From contig DFQF01000050.1 of assembly GCA_002377645.1 (NCBI GenBank), positions 59,699-97,024 on the forward strand: 37,326 bases of DNA, written 5' to 3'. The stretch is from Nitrospinaceae bacterium UBA3496 (GTDB lineage Bacteria; UBA8248). The position numbers and the translations under genes are program-made. The notes under the pieces were generated by a model, which was not told the DNA's origin, ran no database searches, and was given only the letters and a program-made list of their open reading frames with translations. The stretch's first letter is position 1. Each line of letters begins with the position of its first letter. Of this stretch, positions 1 to 7,952 are shown in pieces.

Positions 1-1406
1 CCTTCCAAATTCAAAAGGTTTTCTTTTTCCAAAGTATAACCAAATCGCAATACTGTTCCCTCTTTCCACATATCACCTACAATCTGCATAGACATTGGCA
101 ATCCATCTGAAGACAAGCCAATAGGTACAACTAAAGCGGGAGAACCTGTAAAATTATGCGGTGTCAAGAAAGGTTTAGTGATTGGAGAATTATAATCAAT
201 CTCTTTACCATTGATCGAAGATTTCCAATCCTCTATACGAGGTGAAATACATGGAAGAGATGGGGCTACAAGAACATCTACTTCACTAAACATTGCAAGA
301 ATCTCTCTTTTTAATAATTCTCTTTCTCTGTATGAGGAAACCAATAGTTCAGGCCCAACGTTCCCAATTCTATCTTCTACTGCTGCTCTCGCAATTTCTC
401 CATAACCTTCGGCATGATCCTTGAAAATTGGCAGATGGAATTCTAGGAATTCTGCAGTCAAAATCACATCTATAATTTCTTGAACTTTCTCCATTGAATT
501 CATTTGAAGTTCTTTGACTACTACTCCATTCTTTTCAAAAAATTGAATCATCTTTTCAAACGCAGAAAAAATCTCATCATCCACTTCATGATTACTATAT
601 AAATCTGGACAAAGTCCAATTTTCATTCCTTCTATTCCTTTTTTCATTTCAGAAGAAATCTCAGTGGAACTTACAATTTTCGAATATGGATCCAATGAAT
701 CATAACCGGAGAGCACTTCCAATATCATCGCTGCATCTTCAACACTGCGTGTCATAGGACCAACGTGATCAAAACTCAGTGTGTTAGGACAAACCCCATT
801 CAAACTCACCCTTCCATGTGTCGGTTTCATCCCAACTATTCCGCAAAGAGCTGAAGGACCTCTAATTGAACTTCCAGTATCTGTCCCCAGAGCAAAAGGA
901 ATCATCCTAGAGGATACCGATGCTGCAGAACCAGAACTCGATCCGCCTGTAGTACGGGTAATATCCCAAGGATTTTTCACAGTACCAAAATAAGGATTAT
1001 AACTTAGGGGACCAGAAGCAAACTCCTGAGTATGACATTTTCCAAGCATTACTGCTCCTGCATCTTTTAATTTAGAAACACAGAAAGCATCTTTAGAAGG
1101 GATATTATCCTTAAAAACAGAAGAACCTCTCGTCGTAAGAATACCTTCTGTATCAATAATATCCTTTACTCCAAATGGAATCCCATGAAGAGGACCAAGA
1201 TATCTTTTTTCTATTATTTCTTTCTCGGCTATTTTAGCCTGCCCATATGCTTCATCCTTTGCCAAAGTCAGAAACCCCAAGACTCTTTCATTCACATCTT
1301 CGATACGCTGGAAACAAGAATCCAATACTTCAACTGGAGAAACATCGAGTTTTTTAATAAGCCTACTCAGCTCTGAAACGTTATAATTAAATAATGATTC
1401 ACTCAA
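1..1406 (-). CDS. Amidase signature family hydrolase (3' end beyond the window)
   Basis: This is an amidase signature (GatA-like) enzyme that would hydrolyse a carboxamide with a Ser-cisSer-Lys triad. The frame is open from a TTG start at 1406 to the window edge (468 codons), so the C-terminus is missing. The start is set by an AAGGAG ribosome-binding site just upstream. Visible motifs are GVKDIIDT with the triad lysine, the glycine/serine loop GGSSSGSAASV, and DTGSSIRGPS with the nucleophile region, followed by GIVGMKPTHGRVS. It is divergent from trhO. No gatC or gatB is next to it, so a stand-alone amidase is more likely than the glutamyl-tRNA amidotransferase subunit. The substrate cannot be told from sequence. 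Confidence 0.93.
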   Translation of the reverse strand, partial: MSESLFNYNVSELSRLIKKLDVSPVEVLDSCFQRIEDVNERVLGFLTLAKDEAYGQAKIAEKEIIEKRYLGPLHGIPFGVKDIIDTEGILTTRGSSVFKDNIPSKDAFCVSKLKDAGAVMLGKCHTQEFASGPLSYNPYFGTVKNPWDITRTTGGSSSGSAASVSSRMIPFALGTDTGSSIRGPSALCGIVGMKPTHGRVSLNGVCPNTLSFDHVGPMTRSVEDAAMILEVLSGYDSLDPYSKIVSSTEISSEMKKGIEGMKIGLCPDLYSNHEVDDEIFSAFEKMIQFFEKNGVVVKELQMNSMEKVQEIIDVILTAEFLEFHLPIFKDHAEGYGEIARAAVEDRIGNVGPELLVSSYRERELLKREILAMFSEVDVLVAPSLPCISPRIEDWKSSINGKEIDYNSPITKPFLTPHNFTGSPALVVPIGLSSDGLPMSMQIVGDMWKEGTVLRFGYTLEKENLLNLE

Positions 1407-1530
1407 AATAAGCTCCTTTAAGTTTTTGCTTATTTAAAAAAAAATTATTCTTTAATAGTATACATAGTTAATATTGCATTTGGTTTAATAAATTCAATTT
1501 TTAATACATCAGATTTACAAAGGCAAAAAA

Positions 1531-2421
1531 ATGCATGTACTTAGTTTTTATCAATTCAAAACAATTTCTGATGACTTGCATTCTACTAAAAAACGTATCA
1601 TTCATTTCTGCAAATCTAATCAGATTCTAGGAACTACATTAATAGCAAAGGAAGGAATAAATGGAACAGTTTGCGGAGAAAAAAAAGCAATAGAGGAATT
1701 TGAGAATCTTTTATTAGCGATTGGATTTGACTCTTTAGAATCGAAATCATCTCAAACAAACAAGGTCCCATTCAAACGATTAAAAGTAAAAATCAAAAAA
1801 GAAATTGTAACTTTTGATAATTTAGGAGAATTTGCAAACAATACGGGAACTTTCATTTCTCCTGAAAAATGGGAAGAATTTATTGAACAAGAGGATGTGA
1901 TTCTAGTCGATGTACGGAATCAATACGAAACATCAATAGGAAAATTCAATTCTGCATTAGATCCGAAAACTGATAATTTCACAGAATTTAAAATATTCAT
2001 AGAAAAACAACTTGCGGATAAAAAGAAAAAGAAAATTGCGACATACTGTACTGGGGGGATCCGTTGCGAGAAGGCCACTTCTTATATGCGAGACATTGGG
2101 TTCGAGAATGTTTTCCAGTTAAAAGGTGGAATTTTGAATTATCTTAATCAAAGAAAGGAAACCGACAATACTTCATGGGAAGGAGAATGCTTTGTCTTCG
2201 ATGAACGCACTGCCCTAAGAGAGCAATCGCAAGATGGCAGTTATGAACTATGTCATGGTTGTCGTCAGCCTATCACAGAAGAAGATAAACTATCTGAAAA
2301 ATATGAAGACGGAGTTTCCTGTCCTTTATGTTTTGATAATAGAAGCGAACAACAAAAAAGTTCATCCAGAGAAAGACAGTTTCAAATCACACTTTCCAAA
2401 TCAAGAAAAAAAGAAAACTAA
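1531..2421 (+). CDS. trhO: tRNA uridine(34) hydroxylase, rhodanese family
   Basis: TrhO (formerly YceA) hydroxylates U34 of certain tRNAs to 5-hydroxyuridine in the cytoplasm. The 296-residue protein has an N-terminal acylphosphatase-like domain (about 1-95, with KEGINGTVCG) and a rhodanese domain (about 110-210). The catalytic loop CTGGIRC places the active cysteine at residue 173 and a second cysteine at 179. The C-terminal tail has two CxxC pairs (Cys241/244 and Cys264/267), probably binding zinc. The ATG is preceded by AAAGG. The stop codon overlaps the stop of the convergent ABC-F gene, leaving no room for a terminator. Family assignment is firm; activity is inferred from the family. Confidence 0.93.
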   Translation: MHVLSFYQFKTISDDLHSTKKRIIHFCKSNQILGTTLIAKEGINGTVCGEKKAIEEFENLLLAIGFDSLESKSSQTNKVPFKRLKVKIKKEIVTFDNLGEFANNTGTFISPEKWEEFIEQEDVILVDVRNQYETSIGKFNSALDPKTDNFTEFKIFIEKQLADKKKKKIATYCTGGIRCEKATSYMRDIGFENVFQLKGGILNYLNQRKETDNTSWEGECFVFDERTALREQSQDGSYELCHGCRQPITEEDKLSEKYEDGVSCPLCFDNRSEQQKSSSRERQFQITLSKSRKKEN

Positions 2422-4343
2422 AAACCCTCAATCTTGCTAGATAGGATTTCCCACTCGTTCAAATAGCTCTTGAGAGCGATCGAGACCTCATCTTGACGTT
2501 TCAACACATTCGACAATTCTTCCTTACTCTCTTCTTTATACATACTACTAGAAGAGAGAATCTCTTTAATTTTTTCATCTTCAATCTCTAGTTCTTCTAT
2601 AGCTTTTTCAATTTTCTTGTGTTTATCACGAATCTCTTTTTTCTTATTATTCGATAAACCAGAAGACATACTATTCTTTCCATTCTTCTTCTCTTCTTTA
2701 TCCTGAGTCTTCATTACATTCAAGTTTGCATTGCTTCTATGGTTAGATACATTAAGAAGATATTCATCCAAGGTTTCATACATGGATTCAATATCATGAT
2801 TTCTTAAAACCCAAAATTCTTCACAAACAGATTCAATTAAATCTCTGTCATGAGCAACCAAAATAAAAGTCCCACTATAGGATTCCAACGCCTCCTCCAG
2901 AGCAGTTCTAGATGCCATATCTAAATGATTCGTAGGTTCATCTAGAAGAAGAAGATTCGCTCCAGACATAAATAAACGTGCAAGAGCAAGTCTCGCACGC
3001 TCTCCCCCGGACAAAACAGAAACTTTTTTATACACTTCGTCACCCGTAAACAGGAATCCTCCCAGCAAAGATCTAATTGAAGTGTTATTCATATTGTCTG
3101 GAGATACTTCTTTTGCCGAATCAAAAATTTCCATATTCTCATCTAATCCATCAAGTGTATGTTGTGAAAAATATCCTATTTTTACTCTGTCTCCTATTTC
3201 TATCAATCCTTCACTAGGAGAGAGTTCTCCTGACACCATTTTCAAAAAAGTTGTTTTCCCTGATCCATTAGGTCCAACAAGACCTATCTTACTTCCCCTC
3301 AAGAGAGTCATATTAACATTTGAAAATATTGTTTTAACATTGAATGACTTCGACATATTCTTCGAAATTAAAGTTTCATATGCACAATTTGGGGGATCAG
3401 GAAGACGAATAACAGGAATGTCTTTCTTAACAGCAACCTTATCAATGGGCTTGATTTTAGAGAGTTCTCTTGCCCTACTTTTCGCTTGTCTTGCCTTTGT
3501 TGCCTTAGCTTTAAACCTACGTATAAATCTTTCAAGTTCCGCAATACGTCGTTCTTGTTTCAGGGCTTGTTTTTCTATATGAGCAATATTCTCTTCACGT
3601 TGCTCTAAATATTTATCAAAATCGCCTATATACCTAGTCAATCTACAATTTTCGAGTTCAATAATTATTTTGGCAATACGGTTCAAAAAATGACGGTCGT
3701 GAGAAATAATAACCACAGCACCTTGAAACTGCGAAAGAAATTTTTCTAGCCACGAAACTGATTCAACATCGAGATGATTTGTCGGCTCATCAAGCAGAAG
3801 CAAGTCAGGATTTGAAAACAAGATACGAGCAAGTGACACCCTCATCTTCCAACCACCTGAAAAATCACTCAAAGGTTGTGCAATTTCTTCCAGATTAAAA
3901 CCCAGACCCATTAGAATTGAAGAGGCTCTTGAATCAGCCTGAAAATCTCCTAACTGCTCTAAAGACTGTTCTATTTCACCAATCTGCATGCTTAGCTTTT
4001 CCTGAGTCTCCTTATCCTTTGCATAACCAATTTTGTCATAGAGCAATTGCTTCTTGTCACGCAATTTAATTAATTTATCATTTCCCTTTAAAACTTGCTC
4101 CAAAATTGAGTCTTCTGAAGTTTCCAGTTCTTGTCTTAAGACTCCCATTGAAACACCCTTTTGTACAAAAACCGAACCTGAGTCAATACCTTCTAAACCC
4201 TCAATGATTTTGAAAACAGTTGTCTTTCCAACTCCATTTGAACCTATAAGACCAACTCGCTCTCCTGGAAGAATCGTGAGATCGCTTTTTTCTAAAATAA
4301 CCTGTCCGCCAAACTGTTTTCTCACATTTTCAAAACGAATCAT
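2418..4343 (-). CDS. ABC-F family ATPase, YheS-like
   Basis: This soluble ABC-F protein has two nucleotide-binding domains and no membrane domain. Family members bind the ribosome near the E site and act in translation. From the ATG at 4343 (641 residues): Walker A GSNGVGKT at 34-41, a YheS-type signature FSGGW at 161-165, Walker B LLLLDEPTNHLD at 181-192, and a basic interdomain linker about 240-310. The second domain has Walker A GPNGSGKT at 356-363, LSGGE at 443-447 and a second LLLLDEPTNHLD. A Lys/Glu-rich coiled coil follows at about 560-640. An in-frame start at 4400 would add 19 hydrophobic residues before the conserved MIRFENV beginning and is unlikely. It resembles E. coli YheS more than EttA or Uup. 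Confidence 0.93.
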   Translation of the reverse strand: MIRFENVRKQFGGQVILEKSDLTILPGERVGLIGSNGVGKTTVFKIIEGLEGIDSGSVFVQKGVSMGVLRQELETSEDSILEQVLKGNDKLIKLRDKKQLLYDKIGYAKDKETQEKLSMQIGEIEQSLEQLGDFQADSRASSILMGLGFNLEEIAQPLSDFSGGWKMRVSLARILFSNPDLLLLDEPTNHLDVESVSWLEKFLSQFQGAVVIISHDRHFLNRIAKIIIELENCRLTRYIGDFDKYLEQREENIAHIEKQALKQERRIAELERFIRRFKAKATKARQAKSRARELSKIKPIDKVAVKKDIPVIRLPDPPNCAYETLISKNMSKSFNVKTIFSNVNMTLLRGSKIGLVGPNGSGKTTFLKMVSGELSPSEGLIEIGDRVKIGYFSQHTLDGLDENMEIFDSAKEVSPDNMNNTSIRSLLGGFLFTGDEVYKKVSVLSGGERARLALARLFMSGANLLLLDEPTNHLDMASRTALEEALESYSGTFILVAHDRDLIESVCEEFWVLRNHDIESMYETLDEYLLNVSNHRSNANLNVMKTQDKEEKKNGKNSMSSGLSNNKKKEIRDKHKKIEKAIEELEIEDEKIKEILSSSSMYKEESKEELSNVLKRQDEVSIALKSYLNEWEILSSKIEGF

Positions 4344-4362
4344 AAATATCCAAAAAAATAAA

Positions 4363-4391
4363 TTGACAATATTTTTGAAACAACATTTAAC
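4363..4391 (+). promoter_or_regulatory. Candidate sigma70 promoter for yajQ
   Basis: A perfect TTGACA at 4363-4368 is followed after 17 bases by TTTAAC (4386-4391, 4 of 6 matches to TATAAT). A transcript starting near 4398 would carry the inverted repeat at 4422-4449 in its leader, ahead of the yajQ ribosome-binding site. Confidence 0.4.
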
Positions 4392-4421
4392 ATATAGCAA
4401 CTTTACATTCCATCAAATTGC

Positions 4422-4449
4422 TGTATAAAAAAAGGTCCGTTTTTATACA
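4422..4449. repeat. 10-bp inverted repeat in the yajQ leader
   Basis: TGTATAAAAA at 4422-4431 pairs perfectly with TTTTTATACA at 4440-4449 around the 8-base loop AAGGTCCG. It lies 21 bases before the yajQ ATG. It could be an operator or an RNA hairpin; no known regulator site is recognised. Confidence 0.6.
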
Positions 4450-4470
4450 ACTTATAAATAAGGAGTTGCA

Positions 4471-4959
4471 ATGCCAAGTTTTGATATTGTCTCTCAAATA
4501 GATCTAAATGAAGTAGATAATGCTATTAATGGAATATCTAGAGAAATCAAACAGAGATACGATCTCAAGGGAAGCAAATGTGCCGTAGAAAGAAAGGAAC
4601 GAACTTTAACAATCAATGCAGATGATGATTTCAAACTCAAACAAGTCATTGATCTGATAGCTACATATTTCCAGAGACGAAATGTAGACGCAAGAATGCT
4701 TCAATACAACAAAGCAGAGAACGCTTCAGGTGGTTCTATTCGACAAGAAGCAACAATCAGAGATGGAATTGATCAAGAAACTGCCAGACATATTGTAAAA
4801 GAAGTAAAGGGAACAAAAACAAAAATACAAATAGCAATACAAGGAAATGAACTTAGAGTTTCAGGGAAGAAAAGAGATGACTTGCAAAATATCATTACAT
4901 TTTGCAAAGAATTAAAAGGAGTCGAACAACCATTACAGTTCATTAATTTCAGAGATTGA
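4471..4959 (+). CDS. yajQ: YajQ family nucleotide-binding protein
   Basis: This is a 162-residue YajQ (UPF0234) protein. Family members are small cytoplasmic proteins of two ferredoxin-like halves. Some bind cyclic di-GMP and nucleotides or RNA and work with transcription regulators. Length and landmarks match the family throughout: MPSFDIVSQID at the N-terminus, INGISREIKQRYDLKGSK, the central FKLKQVIDLI, and the C-terminal half with KEVKGTKTKIQ, RVSGKKRDDLQ and QPLQFINFRD. An AAGGAG ribosome-binding site precedes the ATG. It is divergent from the ABC-F gene and precedes a Gp157-like gene by 65 bases. Its partner is unknown. Confidence 0.95.
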   Translation: MPSFDIVSQIDLNEVDNAINGISREIKQRYDLKGSKCAVERKERTLTINADDDFKLKQVIDLIATYFQRRNVDARMLQYNKAENASGGSIRQEATIRDGIDQETARHIVKEVKGTKTKIQIAIQGNELRVSGKKRDDLQNIITFCKELKGVEQPLQFINFRD

Positions 4960-4960
4960 A

Positions 4961-4993
4961 CAATTAAGGCTTCCTGAATCACTTTCTTAATTG
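4961..4993. repeat. 8-bp inverted repeat after yajQ
   Basis: CAATTAAG (4961-4968) and CTTAATTG (4986-4993) are perfect inverted copies around a 17-base loop, starting one base after the yajQ stop. No T-run follows, so it is not a standard intrinsic terminator. It may be a processing hairpin or chance in AT-rich DNA. Confidence 0.35.
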
Positions 4994-5024
4994 AACCCGC
5001 CTCCACTTCTTCAAAAGGAGAATC

Positions 5025-5504
5025 ATGGAAGATTTCCACGAAATTAAAAGTACCAGGCCAAAAGAAGATATTGATATTCGTCAAATGGTTATTGATGTTT
5101 TCTATAAAATTTGTGAACTAGAAGATGAAATGCATAACCGCAAACTAGAAGAAGAAGCGTATATCGTGTACATGAAAAATGCCAGGAGAAAAGTAGAAGA
5201 ACATATTTTGTATTTAAAAGAACAGTTAGAAGAAGAAATCAAGAGACTGCCAAACCAGAGTACCCGGATTGGACCGTATACATTCTTTTTAAAGAAGTCT
5301 CCTGACAAAATAGTAATCGAAGATGAAGAAGCTGCAGTACAAGAACTAAAAGACCTTGGCAAATTAGGTGAAAAATGTATCAAAACCTCGCAAAAAGTGT
5401 TAAAATCCGAAGTGAAAAAGTTAATCAAAAAAGATGGTCCTGCTCTGGAACATGTACAGTTTGAAAAAGGAAAACCGAGTCTAAGTATCAAAAAAGAAAA
5501 TTGA
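5025..5504 (+). CDS. Siphovirus Gp157-like coiled-coil protein
   Basis: This is a small 159-residue cytoplasmic protein with no signal peptide. Residues about 18-75 form a charged coiled coil (ELEDEMHNRKLEEE and following). A short beta-rich segment follows with RIGPYTFFLKKSP at 81-93 and IVIEDEEA at 97-104, then a Lys-rich tail ending PSLSIKK. This plan (helical coil, then a segment like 'Y-F-KKSP-V-I-DDE', then a final 'GK-SL-IK') matches the phage Gp157 family as I know it, which is linked to phage resistance and recombination functions. Similarity is by pattern only. AAGGAG sets the ATG. There is no integrase or other phage gene nearby, so this looks like a domesticated or stray gene. Confidence 0.6.
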   Translation: MEDFHEIKSTRPKEDIDIRQMVIDVFYKICELEDEMHNRKLEEEAYIVYMKNARRKVEEHILYLKEQLEEEIKRLPNQSTRIGPYTFFLKKSPDKIVIEDEEAAVQELKDLGKLGEKCIKTSQKVLKSEVKKLIKKDGPALEHVQFEKGKPSLSIKKEN

Positions 5505-5507
5505 AAT

Positions 5508-5888
5508 CTACTTAGACTTATATTCGTTGCCTACAATACCTACAAAGCCCATGAGATAATCCATTCTCCCTGGCCCCATAATTTCGTAGTATTCAGCACC
5601 CTCTTCTCCAACTTCTAGTAAGCCATGCCAAACATTCCCTGGAATGACAGAGAATCCGCCGTTTTCTATCCAATCTTCTTCAGTATCTATCTTCATCTTT
5701 AATTTACCAGAAATCATTACCATAAACTGATCTTCCTGATGTCTGTGAAGAGAACCATCAAAATTTACTCCTGGCTCTACTCTTCCCCTCTTTACCAAAA
5801 CTTTTTCTGTGGAGACAATCTCTCCTGAGTTTCCTTTTTTAGGATTGATCTTTTTGGGAAAGTCCTCCCATTTATGAAAATAACTCAT
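5508..5888 (-). CDS. Cupin-fold protein
   Basis: This is a single-domain cupin of about 126 residues. The first cupin motif (SLHRHQEDQFMVMISGKLKM) supplies two histidines and a glutamate-type ligand, and the second (GGFSVIPGNVWHGLLEVG) supplies a third histidine. A metal-dependent enzyme or small-molecule binder is likely. An in-frame ATG at 5897 abuts the GGAG motif, whereas the ATG at 5888 has it at 9 bases, so 5888 is preferred. It lies 25 bases downstream of the oxidoreductase gene on the same strand and is probably co-transcribed. It converges on the Gp157-like gene with a 3-base gap. It is not close in sequence to the three cupins at 7-8 kb. Confidence 0.85.
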   Translation of the reverse strand: MSYFHKWEDFPKKINPKKGNSGEIVSTEKVLVKRGRVEPGVNFDGSLHRHQEDQFMVMISGKLKMKIDTEEDWIENGGFSVIPGNVWHGLLEVGEEGAEYYEIMGPGRMDYLMGFVGIVGNEYKSK

Positions 5889-5913
5889 ACCTTCCATCTC
5901 CGAATAAAAATTT

Positions 5914-6942
5914 CTAATTTTCAGGAATACCCCTTACCTTTTCACTCCAGTTTTTAATAAAAAGAGGTCTGTCAGGAACGTGGGCAGTAATTCTCAAGTG
6001 TTGCACCCCCATCTCCGCAAGTTCGCACAACCTTTGCTGACACTCTAATGGGGTCCCTGCAACCGCAAAACGTTCTAGCAAATATTCACGCAAGCCAAGT
6101 TCATCTACCAGATCCGCATTCGAACGTTTATCTACCATTTCATGTTCTGCATGCAAATATTTTTTTTCTAATTTTGTAATAGGATCCAACAACTCAGCAG
6201 GAATATGTTTATGTTCTTTCGTAAAGCGGAATGCGTGATTGGCGCTTCCAGCCAAAGCCATACGAATTTCTCTCTTCGCCTGTTCACCATCTTCGTTCAC
6301 ATTTACTTTTACAATCCACCATAAATCCAAATCTTCTAATTTTCTGCCAGACTTGCGAGCTCCTTCCTCAATCCAAGTAAGTGAATCGGCTACCATTTCA
6401 GGAATGAACCCCGTTCCAATTATCACCCCATCGGCTACCTCTCCAGCAAGACGCAAAGTTTTCATTCCCTCTGCTGCCATATAAACAGGAACTTTTCTTT
6501 TATTCCAACTTAAGGTTGAAGAATGACCTTTAAATTCCGTAACCCCCTTTTCTACAAGTTCACGGAACGAAATAATATAATCTCGCAACTCCTCTACTAG
6601 TGAAGGTTTAAGATCTAAATTCAGCAAAGCACTATCTCCTGTAGCAATTCCAAAAACTGCCCTGCCTCCTGACAACTCATTTAAAGTCGACATGCCACTT
6701 GCTGCAACAGCTGGATGGCGAGTGACAGGATTCGTTACACAAGGACCAAAATTAACTCCTTTTGTGCTGTAGGAACAGATTGCCGCCGAAACATACAATT
6801 CTCTATACAAAGATTGAGAGTCTGGAATCCAAATCATTTCAAATCCATAATCCTCTGCCAACCCACACCAATGTGAATATGTGTGGGGTTCGGGAGGCAG
6901 CATAGCTATGCCATGTTTTATTTCTGATTTATCCAATGTCAT
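5914..6942 (-). CDS. Luciferase-like (LLM class) flavin/F420-dependent oxidoreductase
   Basis: This TIM-barrel oxidoreductase belongs to the bacterial luciferase superfamily, F420-dependent branch by sequence style. Motifs include GVNFGPCVTNPVTRHPAVAA, then LNELSGGRAVFGIATGDSA, followed by the KVPVYMAAEG strand and DGVIIGTGF. The C-terminal part (LREYLLERFAVAGTPLECQQ and HLRITAHVPD) is also typical. Length of 342 residues fits the family. The ATG at 6942 has a GGATGG ribosome-binding site; a TTG at 6954 is an alternative. It probably forms a two-gene operon with the downstream cupin and is divergent from the cupin/MBL/SDR operon. The substrate, and whether the cofactor is F420 or FMN, is not visible. 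Confidence 0.88.
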   Translation of the reverse strand: MTLDKSEIKHGIAMLPPEPHTYSHWCGLAEDYGFEMIWIPDSQSLYRELYVSAAICSYSTKGVNFGPCVTNPVTRHPAVAASGMSTLNELSGGRAVFGIATGDSALLNLDLKPSLVEELRDYIISFRELVEKGVTEFKGHSSTLSWNKRKVPVYMAAEGMKTLRLAGEVADGVIIGTGFIPEMVADSLTWIEEGARKSGRKLEDLDLWWIVKVNVNEDGEQAKREIRMALAGSANHAFRFTKEHKHIPAELLDPITKLEKKYLHAEHEMVDKRSNADLVDELGLREYLLERFAVAGTPLECQQRLCELAEMGVQHLRITAHVPDRPLFIKNWSEKVRGIPEN

Positions 6943-6987
6943 TTTTCCATCCAAAGTGATTAATTGAAAAAATAATTTATATAAGGT

Positions 6988-7016
6988 TTGAAAATAATCA
7001 TAGTTAAGAATATGTT
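6988..7016 (+). promoter_or_regulatory. Candidate promoter for the cupin/MBL/SDR operon
   Basis: TTGAAA (6988-6993, 5 of 6) is followed after 17 bases by TATGTT (7011-7016, 4 of 6). It lies in the 127-base divergent region between the oxidoreductase and the first cupin. The match is moderate in AT-rich DNA. Confidence 0.3.
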
Positions 7017-7081
7017 TCTTTACACCTTATCATTTGAAAAAAAATATGAATTAACAACTTCCAATAAAGAAGGAACAATCT

Positions 7082-7489
7082 ATGCCTTTTTACAAACAGA
7101 CTGAAATGGAAGAAATTTCGTTACCTGAACAACCTATGGGAACGTTTCAGAGTTTACCCGGAGAACTTATGAAAGTAGGCTTCGTAACCTATTACAAAAA
7201 CAACCTTACAATTCCGCATCTACATCCAAACGAAGAGCAGTTTGCATATATTATCGAAGGCAGGCAATTCATGATTCTTGGACAAGAAGAAGCAATTGTT
7301 GGCCCTGGAGATCTTATACATACACCGAAGAATACAGTGCATTGTGGAATTATCCTTGATGAAAAGACACTGATGTTTGTTGTTAAAAGTCCTTGTGGAG
7401 ATGGAGGTCTTGCACAAGATTATCAAGCAGTCGAAAAAACTGAGGAAACTATTGAATATCTAAAGAAAAAATTTATAGAACTCTCCTAA
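7082..7489 (+). CDS. Cupin protein, tandem copy 1
   Basis: This is a 135-residue single-domain cupin and the first of three tandem paralogues of exactly equal length. Motif 1 gives likely metal ligands His46, His48 and Glu52 (PHLHPNEEQFAYIIEG). Motif 2 (GPGDLIHTPKNTVHCG) gives His87. The C-terminal signature KSPCGDGGLAQD is shared by all three copies. AAGGA precedes the ATG. This is the first gene of a five-gene plus-strand run with gaps of 18-40 bases. Copy 1 is visibly closer to copy 3 than to copy 2. The function is unknown; small cupins are often isomerases, dioxygenases or binding proteins. Confidence 0.88.
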   Translation: MPFYKQTEMEEISLPEQPMGTFQSLPGELMKVGFVTYYKNNLTIPHLHPNEEQFAYIIEGRQFMILGQEEAIVGPGDLIHTPKNTVHCGIILDEKTLMFVVKSPCGDGGLAQDYQAVEKTEETIEYLKKKFIELS

Positions 7490-7520
7490 AATTAAACCTT
7501 AAAAATAAAGGATAGATATT

Positions 7521-7928
7521 ATGCCCTTTTATAAACGTTCAGAAATAAAAGAAATCACCTTGTCAGCACAACCAACTGCAGTTTTCCAAAACCTATCAGG
7601 GGAACTCATCAAAGTTGGCTTCGTTACCTATACGAAGGGAAACTTAAGAAACCCTCACTACCACGAGAACGAAGAAGAATTTACATACATGATTGAGGGT
7701 AGTCAGTTTATGATTCTCGGCGATGAGGAAAGTCTCGTCGAGGAAGGAGATCTCATACATACGCCGAAAGGAACGGTCCATAGCGGTATCATAACAAGTG
7801 AGAAAACAGTTATGTTTGTAGCAAAGAGCCCCGCGGGTGATGGCAATATGGCACAAGACTTTAAAGAAGCTAAAAATGCTGAAGAATTGATTTCTCGATT
7901 AAAGGAAAAATATGAAGAATTAACATAA
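7521..7928 (+). CDS. Cupin protein, tandem copy 2
   Basis: This is the second tandem cupin (135 residues). It keeps the metal ligands in PHYHENEEEFTYMIEG and the second motif EEGDLIHTPKGTVHSG. It is the most divergent of the three: the loop before motif 2 reads LVEEGD instead of VGPGD or IGPGD, the start reads KRSEIKEITLSAQP rather than KQ.EMEE..LPEQP, and PN after the ligand histidine is EN. These changes flank the pocket and may alter the ligand while keeping the metal site. It sits 31 bases after copy 1 and 24 before copy 3. Confidence 0.87.
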   Translation: MPFYKRSEIKEITLSAQPTAVFQNLSGELIKVGFVTYTKGNLRNPHYHENEEEFTYMIEGSQFMILGDEESLVEEGDLIHTPKGTVHSGIITSEKTVMFVAKSPAGDGNMAQDFKEAKNAEELISRLKEKYEELT

Positions 7929-7952
7929 AATTCTTAAAACAAGGAATTAAAT

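Noticed and set aside
1..1406. Amidase as GatA of the tRNA-dependent amidotransferase
   Set aside because: No gatB or gatC is adjacent, and the stand-alone amidase family fits equally well.
3082..3582. Plus-strand frame of 166 codons opposite the ABC-F gene
   Set aside because: It has no recognisable features, and the opposite strand carries clear ABC motifs across the same stretch.
5025..5504. Prophage or integrated element around the Gp157-like gene
   Set aside because: No integrase, attachment repeats or structural phage genes; flanking genes are ordinary chromosomal ones.
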